Counted from the stretch's first letter, positions 17,060 through 26,974 are shown. The stretch: 64,000 nucleotides of DNA from Rubripirellula obstinata (GCF_001642955.1 NZ_LWSK01000020.1:1-64000); one strand, 5' to 3'. The notes: a model not told the origin generated them from the sequence alone. Program-made: numbers and translations.

Positions 17060-19669
17060 CTACCTTCCAATCAGGAAGATCGATTCATTTGGTTTCAGAA
17101 TGATCTTTACCTTGGTGATGGGCTCGGTTCCATTCTTTCCGTGTGAGAATTCAGCCGAATCAATCTCGCCAGTGTGTGGATTCCACCGCTGCGGCTCTAG
17201 CGTCCCACGAAGTTGCACCCAGGAATGGACCGGGCGTTTGTTCAAGTTAGCGAAGAAGTAGATCTCTTTTCCGTCGTATACCTTGTGGATGTACCGGAGT
17301 TCTTTGCCGACCTCGAATTCGACGTCATAGGCGTCCACCATTTTGTCGAGATTCTCTCGCAGACTTTCGGCGGTCGGCCTTTCCAGGTACACGGCGGTGC
17401 CGCCATTGTCGTTGGTGGACGCGATCGTGGGCTTCGCGACCGAACCCGCTGGAGCCTCGCCATCGAGCGTGACGGAGAACTCGGCAATCGAGACGCTGCC
17501 ACCTTTGACAGTATCGAAGCATCCGCGGACCTTGGATGTGATCACTTTTTCTAGTTTGTGCGTTTTGTTCCCGAGCCTCGTTCCACCAGCCCAATCAACC
17601 CACTGGCCGCTGTCGTGATATTGAATTCGATAAGACTGAGTGCGGTTGAACAACTCCGCAATCTGGATCTGATTGACGGCGACTTCGTCTTTGAATGAAA
17701 CTTCCAGCCACTGGTCGCCGAACGTGCCATTTTTGGCATTCCACCGCGTTTCCATCGAGCCGTCAAACGCCAATTCAGATCCGTAACCAGGCCATGCACT
17801 GGAGGACGCGAAGGGAGATTTTGCCTTGCCAAGCGGGGCTTCCGGAAACATGGTCTGGATCGTCGCCACGACGTCATTATCGTGTCCAAATTCCGCTGAT
17901 TTGGACGGCAACGTGCCGGTGGCGATCACCTTTCCGCCCTGGTCATAAAAGTCTTTGATCTTTTTCAGGTTGGCCCAACCGATCGTTGTGTGCCCGGGAA
18001 TGATCATGACTTTGTAGTTTTCAAAGTTGACACGGTTGGCCATCTTCAACGTGTCGCCTTGCACGGTACAACGTTCGCTCAAAGCTTCGGGATGAAGGAA
18101 CGTGTAGTCTCTGCCGATCTTGGTGGCCAGCAATTCGCCAATGTCCACGTAGTCAAGTTCGGGAATCTCGACGCCGCCATGGTAGTCTCTCAATGGGCCG
18201 TCCATTTGGTGCTCGCCCTGCATGGTCGCAATCGGATACAAGACGGCGATATCCGCAACGTGCCGTCCGTGGTTTTGTAGCAAGACGTTCAAACGACCCA
18301 TGTACTGATTGTATTGCTTCAGTCCGTCAACATACTTCGGGTGACGCCATGAAAGCTCCGGTTTAAACGCCACCTTATCGTCGTCATACCAGACGGCGTG
18401 GGGAATCAATTGATTGATGCCCTTGGTGTATTGATCCATGGCGACCTGATAGAGCCTGGTAAAACTGATATCGCCCATCGCACCGTAGGTTTCCGACATG
18501 ACAAGCGCCTTGTCCCAGTTGTAAGCGGCGGAGCTGATGACTTTGTAAACACGTTCCGCCGCCCGTCCGCCGATTTTGTCCACACCGGGAATGTCCTGGT
18601 GTTTGAAAGACAGCATCAGATCGCCAGAGATCGCGGTTTGGTTGACGACTTCTTCTTGGTCTTGATGCCCTGTCGCGGTAATGCCATGGTCCGTACACCA
18701 ATCTTGGACGACTTTCGGAAAACCGGTCGCGTAGAGTTCCGCTCGGAAACCAAACAGATAGGCCCTCGCCGCCTCGGTTTCTTCACCGATGTCGTACCAC
18801 AACGCCGGGTAATAGGGTGCCGGATCGAAGTCATGTTTGGCGATGAACTTTTCGTTGAACGCGTTTGTCCATACACGACCACCTTCATGGTAAATCGTTG
18901 GTTCGTCAAAGAACGCGCCGTCAATGGTCGTGCCGAAATACTGCTTAAAGCGATCGTAGTACTGCTGGTGAGTCATGTCGACGAACAATTGACATGCCTG
19001 CGGATCCAAGTAATCACAAAGCGCGTTGTTGGTCTTGACGCAACGAAACGTCATGATTTTCCACGTTCCCTCGGGGACGTTCACTGACAGCGATCCATCG
19101 TTCACCCGGCTGGTCAGATTGATGCGTTTCTTCGATGACACTTCCATCGCGACGATCGCCATCAACCGGCCTTGATCTGGTACCGCCGACGTATGGTTGG
19201 CCGGACCGGTGACGGTTTCTTCCGTTTTATCTAGCCGCTTGATCGTGTGGTTTGGATACTTGTTTTTGAAACGAGCGACTCCATCCCCGTGACGACCACC
19301 CGCACTTCCACTGGGGAATCCGAACTCGTCATACAGACACATCGTCATGCCAAGTTCTTTGGCTTTTTCCAGAGCTGCTTCATACACCTGGAAGTACTCT
19401 TCGCTTAGATATTCGGGTTGGAATTCACCGTCTTTTGAACGATTGAAGGGCAGAATCCCAAAGCCGCCATAGCCCGATTGATCGCGAGCTTGCTGCATTT
19501 GTTCCCTCACGCCCTCCACCGTCACCGGCGCGTCCGCCCAAAACCATAGCGGGCGAGTGGCGTATTTCAGCGGCGGATTGACGAAGTCACTCTTGACGGC
19601 GGAATCGTCTGCCGTCGCGGTGGCTGAAAGTATCAGCAGCGCGAGCAATGATTTTAGATGCGTTCTCAT
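17060..19669 (-). CDS. Secreted GH106-like glycosyl hydrolase with F5/8C-type domain
   Basis: This is an 869-residue exported protein with a signal peptide (about 1-20). The start of the mature part (FVNPPLKYATRPLWFWADAP) parallels that of the GH106 rhamnosidase at 21942-25358 (FADPPEQSRPWCYWYW), followed in both by VEGV or MEGV. This suggests a distant GH106-type TIM-barrel enzyme. Acidic residues that could be catalytic include those in GAFFDEPTIYHEG and VMSETYGAMG. An F5/8 type C (discoidin-like) domain occupies about 615-740, and the C-terminal part about 760-869 is beta-rich. The same discoidin-like domain ends the adjacent sulfatase. Substrate unknown; action on rhamnose-containing or sulfated glycans is inferred. 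Confidence 0.8.
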   Translation of the reverse strand: MRTHLKSLLALLILSATATADDSAVKSDFVNPPLKYATRPLWFWADAPVTVEGVREQMQQARDQSGYGGFGILPFNRSKDGEFQPEYLSEEYFQVYEAALEKAKELGMTMCLYDEFGFPSGSAGGRHGDGVARFKNKYPNHTIKRLDKTEETVTGPANHTSAVPDQGRLMAIVAMEVSSKKRINLTSRVNDGSLSVNVPEGTWKIMTFRCVKTNNALCDYLDPQACQLFVDMTHQQYYDRFKQYFGTTIDGAFFDEPTIYHEGGRVWTNAFNEKFIAKHDFDPAPYYPALWYDIGEETEAARAYLFGFRAELYATGFPKVVQDWCTDHGITATGHQDQEEVVNQTAISGDLMLSFKHQDIPGVDKIGGRAAERVYKVISSAAYNWDKALVMSETYGAMGDISFTRLYQVAMDQYTKGINQLIPHAVWYDDDKVAFKPELSWRHPKYVDGLKQYNQYMGRLNVLLQNHGRHVADIAVLYPIATMQGEHQMDGPLRDYHGGVEIPELDYVDIGELLATKIGRDYTFLHPEALSERCTVQGDTLKMANRVNFENYKVMIIPGHTTIGWANLKKIKDFYDQGGKVIATGTLPSKSAEFGHDNDVVATIQTMFPEAPLGKAKSPFASSSAWPGYGSELAFDGSMETRWNAKNGTFGDQWLEVSFKDEVAVNQIQIAELFNRTQSYRIQYHDSGQWVDWAGGTRLGNKTHKLEKVITSKVRGCFDTVKGGSVSIAEFSVTLDGEAPAGSVAKPTIASTNDNGGTAVYLERPTAESLRENLDKMVDAYDVEFEVGKELRYIHKVYDGKEIYFFANLNKRPVHSWVQLRGTLEPQRWNPHTGEIDSAEFSHGKNGTEPITKVKIILKPNESIFLIGR

Positions 19670-19741
19670 GGTGAATTCTCTATTGTTGGTTTTCTTGTTG
19701 TTCCGGCAGGCCGTTAGGCGATCGGCAAATGAGAATCTACC

Positions 19742-19797
19742 GTAGTGGATCTTGTTAAAGGTCCCTGTGCTGAAGGATCTTTAACAAGATCCACTAC
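19742..19797. repeat. Palindromic repeat, family F
   Basis: Inverted repeat with arms GTAGTGGATCTTGTTAAAG and its complement. Related copies lie at 36134-36161 (half) and 36183-36238. It sits between the GH106-like gene and the sulfatase gene, both on the minus strand. Confidence 0.85.
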
Positions 19798-19830
19798 CGC
19801 AGGTAGGATCCCACGTGCCAATCGCCAGCT

Positions 19831-21873
19831 TCAGTCCTGTTCAAGCGTCACTGAAAATTCCGCGATCGACACGCTACCGCCGCGGAGTTGGTCCAGGCAA
19901 AGACGAACCTTCGACGTGGTCACTGTTTCCAATTTCAGTGTCTTTTTGCCCAACCGCTTTCCATCCGCCCAATCCACCCACTGCCCGTCTTTCCAACTTT
20001 GGATACGGAACGCTCGAACTCGGTTAAATGACTCGATCACATCGACTCGGTTGACTTCTCTGGGCGAGTCAAAGACGACTTCGAGCCATTGGTTCCCGCC
20101 CGATCCTTTTGCTGAATTCCAGCGGGTGTCTGGATTTCCATCGACCGCCATCTCTGCCGAATTCTTACCGTCCCACTCTGTCGATGCGTTGATCTCGATT
20201 TTGCCCATCGCACCAACACGTGACGCTTCCGCATCGCCGGCGGACTGAAGATTCCTGGCCTCTTCCCGATACCGATCATTCATCTGCTCCCACAACGCGG
20301 TCAGCTCTTCAAGTTTGTCGGGGTGTTGAGCGGAAAGGTCATTCGTTTCCGACCGATCCTGTTCCAGATTGTAAAGCTCCCAACGATTGCGGTCGATTTT
20401 GGCTGAAACCAATTTCCAATCTCCCTGGCGCAGTCCACGATTTCCCGCGTGCGAGAAAAAGACAGGTCGGTCACGGGCAGTGGAAAAGGTCTTGCGGTCA
20501 AAAACCGATGCAAAACTCTCACCGGTCCATTCAGGAGATTTTGGATTCAGGTTTGCATCATCAACGCCCGCGACCTCCAGCAACGCGGGGACAAAGTCCA
20601 CGACGTGGCCAACCCGATCGGTGATGCGTCCGCGAAGTTCAGCATGAATGCCGTCGGGCCAATGGGCAATCAGCGGCGTCGCCACACCACCTTCGTGGGT
20701 CCATATCTTGTACCGACGAAACGGCGTGTTGGCGAGCGACGCGAAACCAGGCCCCAGGCACAGGTGCGTATCGGCTCCGCCCATCTCGGCGGTCGGGTCA
20801 TGGACCACTTTGCCGCGACCGTACGAGCCATACATTTCTGCGCTCGCCCCATTGTCGGACAAAAACAAAACCAGAGTATTGTCAAAGTCGTCCATCGCCT
20901 TGATCTGGTCCATCACTCGACCAAACGCCTGATCCATGTCGTCAACCATCGCCGCGTGAATCTGCATTTTGACGCTTTGGAATTCCTGCACATCCTTTGA
21001 TAGTTCATCCCAAGCCGCGGCATTGTAAATTTCGTTCGGGCCAAAAATCATTTCGCCGTCGGGGCCCTTGGTGATTCCTGTCGCTTCGATCTGAGGTTCC
21101 AAGGGAGCATTCGACCAGTTTTTCGGGAAGCCTTTTTCTTTCATCCGATGCAACCTCTGGTCACGAAGTTGGTCCCATCCCGCCTGATACACTCCGCGGT
21201 ACTTTTCGATGGTCTCCGGCTTCGCGTGCAGCGGCCAATGCGGAGCATAAAATGCGAGATACCCGAAAAACGGTGCGTCGGAATGGTTCTGCTGATGGTC
21301 CTGCAAATAGTCGACCATGCGGTCAGCCATCGCATCGGTGTCGTAAGCCGGCTGGTGTGGATAAGGTCGATCGTCTTGGGTGACACGCCGAGGCCGAAAA
21401 TGGTTTTCGCCGGTGTGGAATGCAAGGGAGTGATCGAAACCCGCGTCGGCACAAGCATTGGGCAGCGTCTGAACATGCCATTTCCCGGTGTGATAAGAAC
21501 GATAACCTTTTTGACGCAGCAGCTTGGGTAGTGGAGTCAGACGTTGTTGGATCAAACGCATTTTGTCTTTTGCGGTCTTGGGCGGTCCGCCGGTGATCTG
21601 GTCCAGGTGAAACCCGGTCAATAAACTGGTACGACTCGTCCAGCACCGCGCGGTGTTGTAAAAATTGCTGAACCGCAAACCGTCGTTCGCTATCGCATCG
21701 AGATGGGGCGTCTCGATTTCAGAGCCGTAGCAACCCAGGTCCGAGAACCCCATGTCATCGACAAGAACGATGAGGATATTTGGCGGTTCACTGGCATTGA
21801 CCGAAGTAGTGGTCGCTCCCATCAGTAGCGCCAGCAGCGTGGTTGTCCAACGAATCATGACGAAGTCTTTCAT
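19831..21873 (-). CDS. Secreted sulfatase with C-terminal F5/8C-type domain
   Basis: This is a 680-residue exported S1-type sulfatase. A signal peptide of about 27 residues precedes the metal-binding motif (ILIVLVDDMGFSDLG, with D39 and D40). The formylglycine site reads C77-W-T-S-R81 followed by TSLLTG. Position +2 is Thr where the common motif has Pro or Ala. Other conserved segments are FLSDNGA and WTHEGGVATPLIAHWP. Residues about 555-680 form an F5/8C-like domain closely related to that of the neighbouring GH106-like protein. The start could instead be the ATG at 21858. It probably removes sulfate from algal polysaccharide fragments in the periplasm or outside the cell. Confidence 0.92.
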   Translation of the reverse strand: MKDFVMIRWTTTLLALLMGATTTSVNASEPPNILIVLVDDMGFSDLGCYGSEIETPHLDAIANDGLRFSNFYNTARCWTSRTSLLTGFHLDQITGGPPKTAKDKMRLIQQRLTPLPKLLRQKGYRSYHTGKWHVQTLPNACADAGFDHSLAFHTGENHFRPRRVTQDDRPYPHQPAYDTDAMADRMVDYLQDHQQNHSDAPFFGYLAFYAPHWPLHAKPETIEKYRGVYQAGWDQLRDQRLHRMKEKGFPKNWSNAPLEPQIEATGITKGPDGEMIFGPNEIYNAAAWDELSKDVQEFQSVKMQIHAAMVDDMDQAFGRVMDQIKAMDDFDNTLVLFLSDNGASAEMYGSYGRGKVVHDPTAEMGGADTHLCLGPGFASLANTPFRRYKIWTHEGGVATPLIAHWPDGIHAELRGRITDRVGHVVDFVPALLEVAGVDDANLNPKSPEWTGESFASVFDRKTFSTARDRPVFFSHAGNRGLRQGDWKLVSAKIDRNRWELYNLEQDRSETNDLSAQHPDKLEELTALWEQMNDRYREEARNLQSAGDAEASRVGAMGKIEINASTEWDGKNSAEMAVDGNPDTRWNSAKGSGGNQWLEVVFDSPREVNRVDVIESFNRVRAFRIQSWKDGQWVDWADGKRLGKKTLKLETVTTSKVRLCLDQLRGGSVSIAEFSVTLEQD

Positions 21874-21941
21874 AGCCTGATGGCGGTATTGGTTTTGGTC
21901 GTGAGTGGCTTGGTAAGTTTGATGTGGAGTTTAGACGGCGG

Positions 21942-24900
21942 TTAGTTTCGCAGCCGAATCTTTTGGATTGCTTTGATCTCCACCGGGCCCGCGAGGCCCG
22001 AGGGCTGAATCCTGCGACCCTTGTTGAGCCGGCGTTTGGCAAACCAAGTCGGCGTGAACTCGCGGGTTGCGGCATCCGGGAACCCGTCGGGGTGGTTCAG
22101 TTCGCCCACCAGCCGGTTGCTCCAGAGGTTGGTCACGTCGACTCGCAGCTCGTTTCTTCCGGCCCGCAGGGCATCGGTTGCGTCCACGATGAAGGGCGGT
22201 TTCCAAAGCAGGCCCAGGTCGGTGTCGTTGAGCCAAACGCGGGCCATCGGATTCACTGAGCCCAGGCTCAGCTCGAATCGGAGGTCTTTGTTCCCCAACC
22301 GGGAGGCGGGAAAATCAAAGGTGGTGAGGTACCCCGCCGTTCCGGAGTAGTGAAGCACCGAGGGTGCTTCGGAGTCGGTCCAGAATTGCAGCTTGTCGAG
22401 CTCGATGGAGTCCGGCATGTCGCGCCCGGGCATGAACCCCAGCGACCAGCCCTGCGCGCTCAACCTCAGCGGTCGCGGAAGCGTGTTGACCCGGAAGCGA
22501 TCGACGGATCGATCCGAACGCACAAGCTCGTACTGCCCGGCGGCTCCCGCGTAGGCAAAGACGCCATCTCCCTCGGCCAGAACGGTGACCGGCCGTCGCC
22601 CTTTCACCTCGACGATCGGATTGGACAGGGCGTCGGCGGACTTGCGGAACACCACAAACACCGAGCCGGCCGGTCCGAGCCGCAGCGGAACGCGGGTTCC
22701 GTCTTCGAGCTTTTCAAAGTGGGCGGTTCTCTGCGTGAGACCCGTGTCCGCGTGCCACAGCTCGGGCAGTCGCTCGGGCGAGACCCGGAACACGGGTTGG
22801 ATCTCGACGGCTCGCCGCAGTTGGTTTGACACAAAGTAGATGTCCAGTTCGTCGGTCTGGCGATGGGTCCACAGCACCCGCTTGGGATCGACATCCGAGA
22901 CGTCGGCTGGCAGCTCCAGCGTGTCCATGACCGACTGCAGCTCGATGCCCTGCGCAACCTTTCCCTTGCCAAAGTTTCGGGTTCCAGAGTCGCCAGCTTT
23001 CATGCCCTGCCACATCTGTTCTGACAGCGAGCGGATCGTCGCATCCGCGCGATCTGCGTCCTGCAGGCTCGGGGAATGCTCTGGAGCTTCGCCGTAGAGA
23101 ACACCCCCTGCGGCCACCAACTCTCGGAACTTGCTCAGCACCGAGGGCCGCATGGTCTTCAGCGGCGGCAGCACCATGACGGCGTAGCTCTTGCCATCGG
23201 GAAGCGTCCAGCGGCCGTTTTCAATCGACATCCGCTCCAGTAGAACCTGGGCGTTGATGAAATCGAAGTCGTACCCCGCGGGCTGCTCGGGCTGACGCGT
23301 GCCGCCCATGATCGGCGTGTCTTCGCCGATGAAGTAGGCGAAGTCGGCGACGTGCAATCCTTGCTGAAGCAGTATATGGCATCGACGCAGATAGTCGATC
23401 CAATCTTTGCCCTCGTAAAACCAAGTGTTGTGCCGATTGAACTCGGTTCCAAAGTTCGCATTCATCCCCGGCATCTGCTCGTTGGGCTGATGGATGTACA
23501 CGTGCAGCACGAAGTGATTGATGCCCTCGGTGAAGGCCCAGTCGCCTCTGGCCTTCAGCTTGAAAGGCGTGAGCTCCCAGTTCTGCGCCGAGGTCAACGC
23601 CTCCGCGTACACCACCTTCTTCCCGTAGGCGTGGGCGGTCGACACTGCGGCTCGGCATTCGGTTTCCCCCAGTGAGCCACCGGCCCAGAACTCACCCGCA
23701 ACCAGGTCGCAGGCGCCGCCGTAGCGCATGAACTCGCCGGGGAAGCCCCAGTGGCCGTAGTTCTCCAGCCAGGTTTTCATGCAGTGTTCGTTGCTGCGTT
23801 CTTTCAAGCCCGCCGCGTACACGTCGGCCAACTGGTCCGCCACCAGGCGCCGCAGATCCCACAGAAAGCGATCCGAAGCCTCCGGACTGTCGACAACGCG
23901 TCCACTCATCACCGGCAGGTACGGCGTCGGGTCGTAGCCGTATCTCGACTCGAACACCTCTTCCAAATCATCCGACCAGACCTGAGAGCCTTTTTCGTAG
24001 CTGTCGGCCACCACGTACTTCAGGGCGGTCTTTTCCTCGGCGGTCAGCCGGGACACCAGCTTGCCAACAAACGCGTCGAAATGAGTGTCAAGATGCTCGC
24101 GGCTCATCTTGTCCAGTTCCAGTCCGGTCGCGTTGGGGGCCGCGGGGCTGTTCTTGGTCCCCGTGGGCCGCATGCCGATGCGCTGGATCACCCAATCGCC
24201 TTCGGGAATCCGGCAGGTCACGCGGCCGTCTTCGTCGATGCTGTCTGAGAGGTCGAGCACGGCTTGGGGATCCGCGACGTACGAAAAGCCGGGCTCCTTG
24301 ATGGCCGGTGGCCAACTGTAGTCGCCCCATGCAGGCTTCGGCGTGGGATGCGTTTTGCCCAGTTGCTTTTCGACCGCGTACTCCACGCGCGGTGCCGACA
24401 GGATCTCGATCTCCGAGAGCCGTGTGCCTCGGTCGCCGGGTCCGGTCTGGAACTCCGAAAACGCGATCCGAAAGCGATCCGATTGGATCGCCGGCAGCGA
24501 GACGTAGACCGCACCGTTGCGCATGGGGCCGACATTTTCGGTGTCCTTTCGCCGGTCGTACACGCCCTCGCGAATCACCTCGTATGCGCCGTTTAGCCAT
24601 GCCGAAACGGTCAGGTTCGCGCGAAAGAATCCGTTGCTGGGCCGAAGGACCAGGGCGCGTGCGGTGAACGGTTCCGCCACGGCAATGTCGATCTGTTGGG
24701 AGGTCTGTCCCTTGCTGAGCGCAAGCGATGCCCCGGTGCTCAGGTCGCCGTCCACCCATCGGCTTGCGTTTTCAATCTTTGGCAATGAACTGACTTTCGG
24801 GCTCCGTTCCCTCAGCGTCTTCTCGTCGGTTTTCGAGACTGGAACGGCCAGCACGGCAACGTCCTGAAAATCGTCCCCGGAATCGTCTCCGGGGACAGGC

Positions 24901-25358
24901 AGAATTTGGTCGAACAAGGTCGGTCCACTGACAGACACCTCGGTGGAGGTGATGTACCGCATCGCTTGTTCGGGCCCGATCCAGGGCCCGCCGGACTGGC
25001 TCCAGCCCGGGCAGTTGAACAGCCCGATGTCAACGCCCAGCCGCTTTCCCTCACGAACCGCGTGCGCGGTGACGTCCCACCACTCCTCGCTGAGCATCTC
25101 GATCGGTCCGCTTCCGCCGGCTCCGAAATACTGGTTGCCGATCAGCGCCGTGCCGATGCCGACCTCCGCCATCGCCTCCAAATCCTTGGTGACGCCCTCC
25201 ATCGAAATGTGATTGTTCAGCCAGTACCAGTAGCACCAGGGACGGCTTTGTTCGGGCGGATCGGCGAACTGTTGGTCCAGCGACTGGTCCAGCGACTGCG
25301 CGGCGGTCGGCAGCGCCATTGCAAGGGCAAGGACGAACGCGGAGATCAATCGTTTCAT
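21942..25358 (-). CDS. Secreted alpha-L-rhamnosidase-like protein, GH106
   Basis: This 1138-residue enzyme starts at the ATG at 25358, which opens a clean signal peptide (MKRLISAFVLALAMALPTAA). The frame stays open for 96 more codons upstream, but these do not look like protein. The mature N-terminus (QFADPPEQSRPWCYWYWLNN) is the hallmark of GH106. A glycosidase TIM barrel and inserted beta domains follow, with a C-terminal galactose-binding-like sandwich (about 1040-1138) containing RVWLNDTDLGLLWKPPF. Hand counts of three 60-bp lines gave 55-67% G+C, against about 52% in one line of the GH78 gene at 33.4 kb. This may indicate transfer. The stop is 68 bp before the sulfatase start. Confidence 0.9.
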   Translation of the reverse strand: MKRLISAFVLALAMALPTAAQSLDQSLDQQFADPPEQSRPWCYWYWLNNHISMEGVTKDLEAMAEVGIGTALIGNQYFGAGGSGPIEMLSEEWWDVTAHAVREGKRLGVDIGLFNCPGWSQSGGPWIGPEQAMRYITSTEVSVSGPTLFDQILPVPGDDSGDDFQDVAVLAVPVSKTDEKTLRERSPKVSSLPKIENASRWVDGDLSTGASLALSKGQTSQQIDIAVAEPFTARALVLRPSNGFFRANLTVSAWLNGAYEVIREGVYDRRKDTENVGPMRNGAVYVSLPAIQSDRFRIAFSEFQTGPGDRGTRLSEIEILSAPRVEYAVEKQLGKTHPTPKPAWGDYSWPPAIKEPGFSYVADPQAVLDLSDSIDEDGRVTCRIPEGDWVIQRIGMRPTGTKNSPAAPNATGLELDKMSREHLDTHFDAFVGKLVSRLTAEEKTALKYVVADSYEKGSQVWSDDLEEVFESRYGYDPTPYLPVMSGRVVDSPEASDRFLWDLRRLVADQLADVYAAGLKERSNEHCMKTWLENYGHWGFPGEFMRYGGACDLVAGEFWAGGSLGETECRAAVSTAHAYGKKVVYAEALTSAQNWELTPFKLKARGDWAFTEGINHFVLHVYIHQPNEQMPGMNANFGTEFNRHNTWFYEGKDWIDYLRRCHILLQQGLHVADFAYFIGEDTPIMGGTRQPEQPAGYDFDFINAQVLLERMSIENGRWTLPDGKSYAVMVLPPLKTMRPSVLSKFRELVAAGGVLYGEAPEHSPSLQDADRADATIRSLSEQMWQGMKAGDSGTRNFGKGKVAQGIELQSVMDTLELPADVSDVDPKRVLWTHRQTDELDIYFVSNQLRRAVEIQPVFRVSPERLPELWHADTGLTQRTAHFEKLEDGTRVPLRLGPAGSVFVVFRKSADALSNPIVEVKGRRPVTVLAEGDGVFAYAGAAGQYELVRSDRSVDRFRVNTLPRPLRLSAQGWSLGFMPGRDMPDSIELDKLQFWTDSEAPSVLHYSGTAGYLTTFDFPASRLGNKDLRFELSLGSVNPMARVWLNDTDLGLLWKPPFIVDATDALRAGRNELRVDVTNLWSNRLVGELNHPDGFPDAATREFTPTWFAKRRLNKGRRIQPSGLAGPVEIKAIQKIRLRN

Positions 25359-26222
25359 TCTGTTTTTTCTCTCGCCGAATCGGTTCATGAATTCGAGTTT
25401 CAAAAGCGCGTCAAGGTTGTGATGCCTCGCGGTCGGATACGCAATCTTGTTGGACCTCGAGTATGAATGCTTTTCCGGTGATGTGTTTGAATTAGTTGTT
25501 GCATTCTTTGACGACGCGAGAGGATAGCGTGTCACCGGCACGAGCAAACCAGAACGAGGCACGCTCATCGGAGGACTCTCGTTTGACGCGTAAATTTCTC
25601 GCTTACGCGTTTTAAAGTTGCGCTGTTCGCCTAGGGCAGTAGCCAACGCCGTGAAGAGTTTTGGTCTCGGAAAACAAGAGTCAGTTCGTTTAGCCGCGTG
25701 GGCATCGCCCCGCGCGTTCGGGCCAGCACGGCGCGCGGGGCGATGCCCACGCGGTTAAACAAATTAGAAACTCTTCACGGCTTAGGGCATTAGCCCGTTG
25801 GTCTCGCACGCTGCCGCAAAAAACTTAGCGGAACGGTGCAAACCGTTCGGCGTCACCCATCGTTTTAATCTGGACAAAGCACCAGGCGTTCTCGGAACGC
25901 GCGGGCGTCCGGCCTCCCCGCTTCTGAAGAAGATCTTGCTTCTGGGAGGTGACGTCATCGGGCAATTAAGTAACCAGCACTGCAGGGGGGCGTGGCCGTG
26001 CAGCCGCTGGGGACGTTTGCGGCCTTGCAGGCGACTTAAACCGAGCGTTTCGGCGTGCGATCGGTGGAACTTAACGCTTTTCTTTAAAAAAGTTCTGTTA
26101 AGACGGGTTAGGCTGCATTATCTCCCGGACACCTAGACTGTAGGGGATTTTCTACTCCGATCAGTTTTAATGGCCTACTTGAACATCACTAGATGCACCT
26201 CCTTTATTGCGGACTGTAACCA
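25359..26222. repeat. Gene-free stretch with palindromic repeat, family E
   Basis: No gene is supported in these 864 bp between divergent genes. A family E palindrome lies at 25688-25760. It is bracketed by inverted arms AACGCCGTGAAGAGTTTT (from 25645) and CTCTTCACGGC (25771-25781), and these by near-identical 13-bp direct repeats (TAGGGCAGTAGCC at 25632, TAGGGCATTAGCC at 25783). The last 100 bp form the leader of the PEP-CTERM gene and contain CTCCGATC and TTGCGGACTG, both also present before the paralog at 15558. Confidence 0.7.
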
Positions 26223-26972
26223 ATGAAAACGAGACATTTCTATTCGGCCTCTTTGCTAATCGCGGCTGCCGCCCTTCTTGCCCTGCCGCAAGCCTCCGCC
26301 TCCCCAGTCGTGATCATTGACAGCAGCTTTGCCAATGGGAACGGTAGTTTTGAATTTGACAGTGCCGGGAATGCTCTGACCGCGAACGGCGCCCCCGGCG
26401 TTTGGTTTGGTGCGGACGCGTTAACGATCGGTACTGAGACGATCGAGGCAACCAACACGGTGATTACGACCGATCGAGCTTCCACGGATGGCGGTTTTTC
26501 GCTTCAAATCCGTCCCGATCCCAATGGCGAGACCGGCGGCATCTTGGACACCGGTTATGCATTGGTGGCGGGCGATGAGCTCAACTTGACCTTCGATTGG
26601 CAGAAGCTCGATAACCGCCTCGGCCAGGGCTCGTTTGACCTCAATGTCTTCACCTCGAGTGACAACACGGTCAACGGAATTTTGACGTCGGTCGCGAGCG
26701 ATACATTTGGAAGCGGTCCAGACACGCCGAACTTTCTCAATGTGGCTTTGTCGCCAACGGACTTTACGATCACGGGCGACAGTATCGGCCAGAATCTTTT
26801 CGTAGCATTCAGTGCTGGAGGATTCTCGGGAGCTTCGAACCAGTCCACCCTGGTTGTTGACAATATCAGCCTCACGGCAACCGCCATTCCGGAACCATCG
26901 AGCCTTGCCCTGCTTGGCCTTGGGGTGGTCGGGTTTGCTGCGAAGCGACGCCGAGCAAAGGTCGCCGGCTAG
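26223..26972 (+). CDS. PEP-CTERM anchored surface protein
   Basis: This is a 249-residue exported protein with an N-terminal signal peptide (about 1-26, ending ASASP) and a C-terminal PEP-CTERM sorting signal. The latter comprises the motif IPEPSSLALLGLGVVGF followed by a basic tail (AAKRRRAKVAG). The middle is a predicted beta sandwich homologous to the protein at 15558-16241. In PEP-CTERM systems an exosortase removes the tail and the protein goes to the outer surface or exopolysaccharide matrix. No exosortase gene is in the window. The next gene, a small lipoprotein, starts 2 bp after the stop. Confidence 0.85.
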   Translation: MKTRHFYSASLLIAAAALLALPQASASPVVIIDSSFANGNGSFEFDSAGNALTANGAPGVWFGADALTIGTETIEATNTVITTDRASTDGGFSLQIRPDPNGETGGILDTGYALVAGDELNLTFDWQKLDNRLGQGSFDLNVFTSSDNTVNGILTSVASDTFGSGPDTPNFLNVALSPTDFTITGDSIGQNLFVAFSAGGFSGASNQSTLVVDNISLTATAIPEPSSLALLGLGVVGFAAKRRRAKVAG

Positions 26973-26974
26973 AC

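Noticed and set aside
25359-25646. N-terminal extension of 96 codons for the GH106 gene
   Set aside because: A normal signal peptide begins at 25358, and the upstream residues look like translated non-coding DNA.
25798-26136. Plus-strand open frame of 112 codons
   Set aside because: It has no recognisable domain, an odd composition and no convincing start site, and it begins at the edge of a palindromic repeat element.
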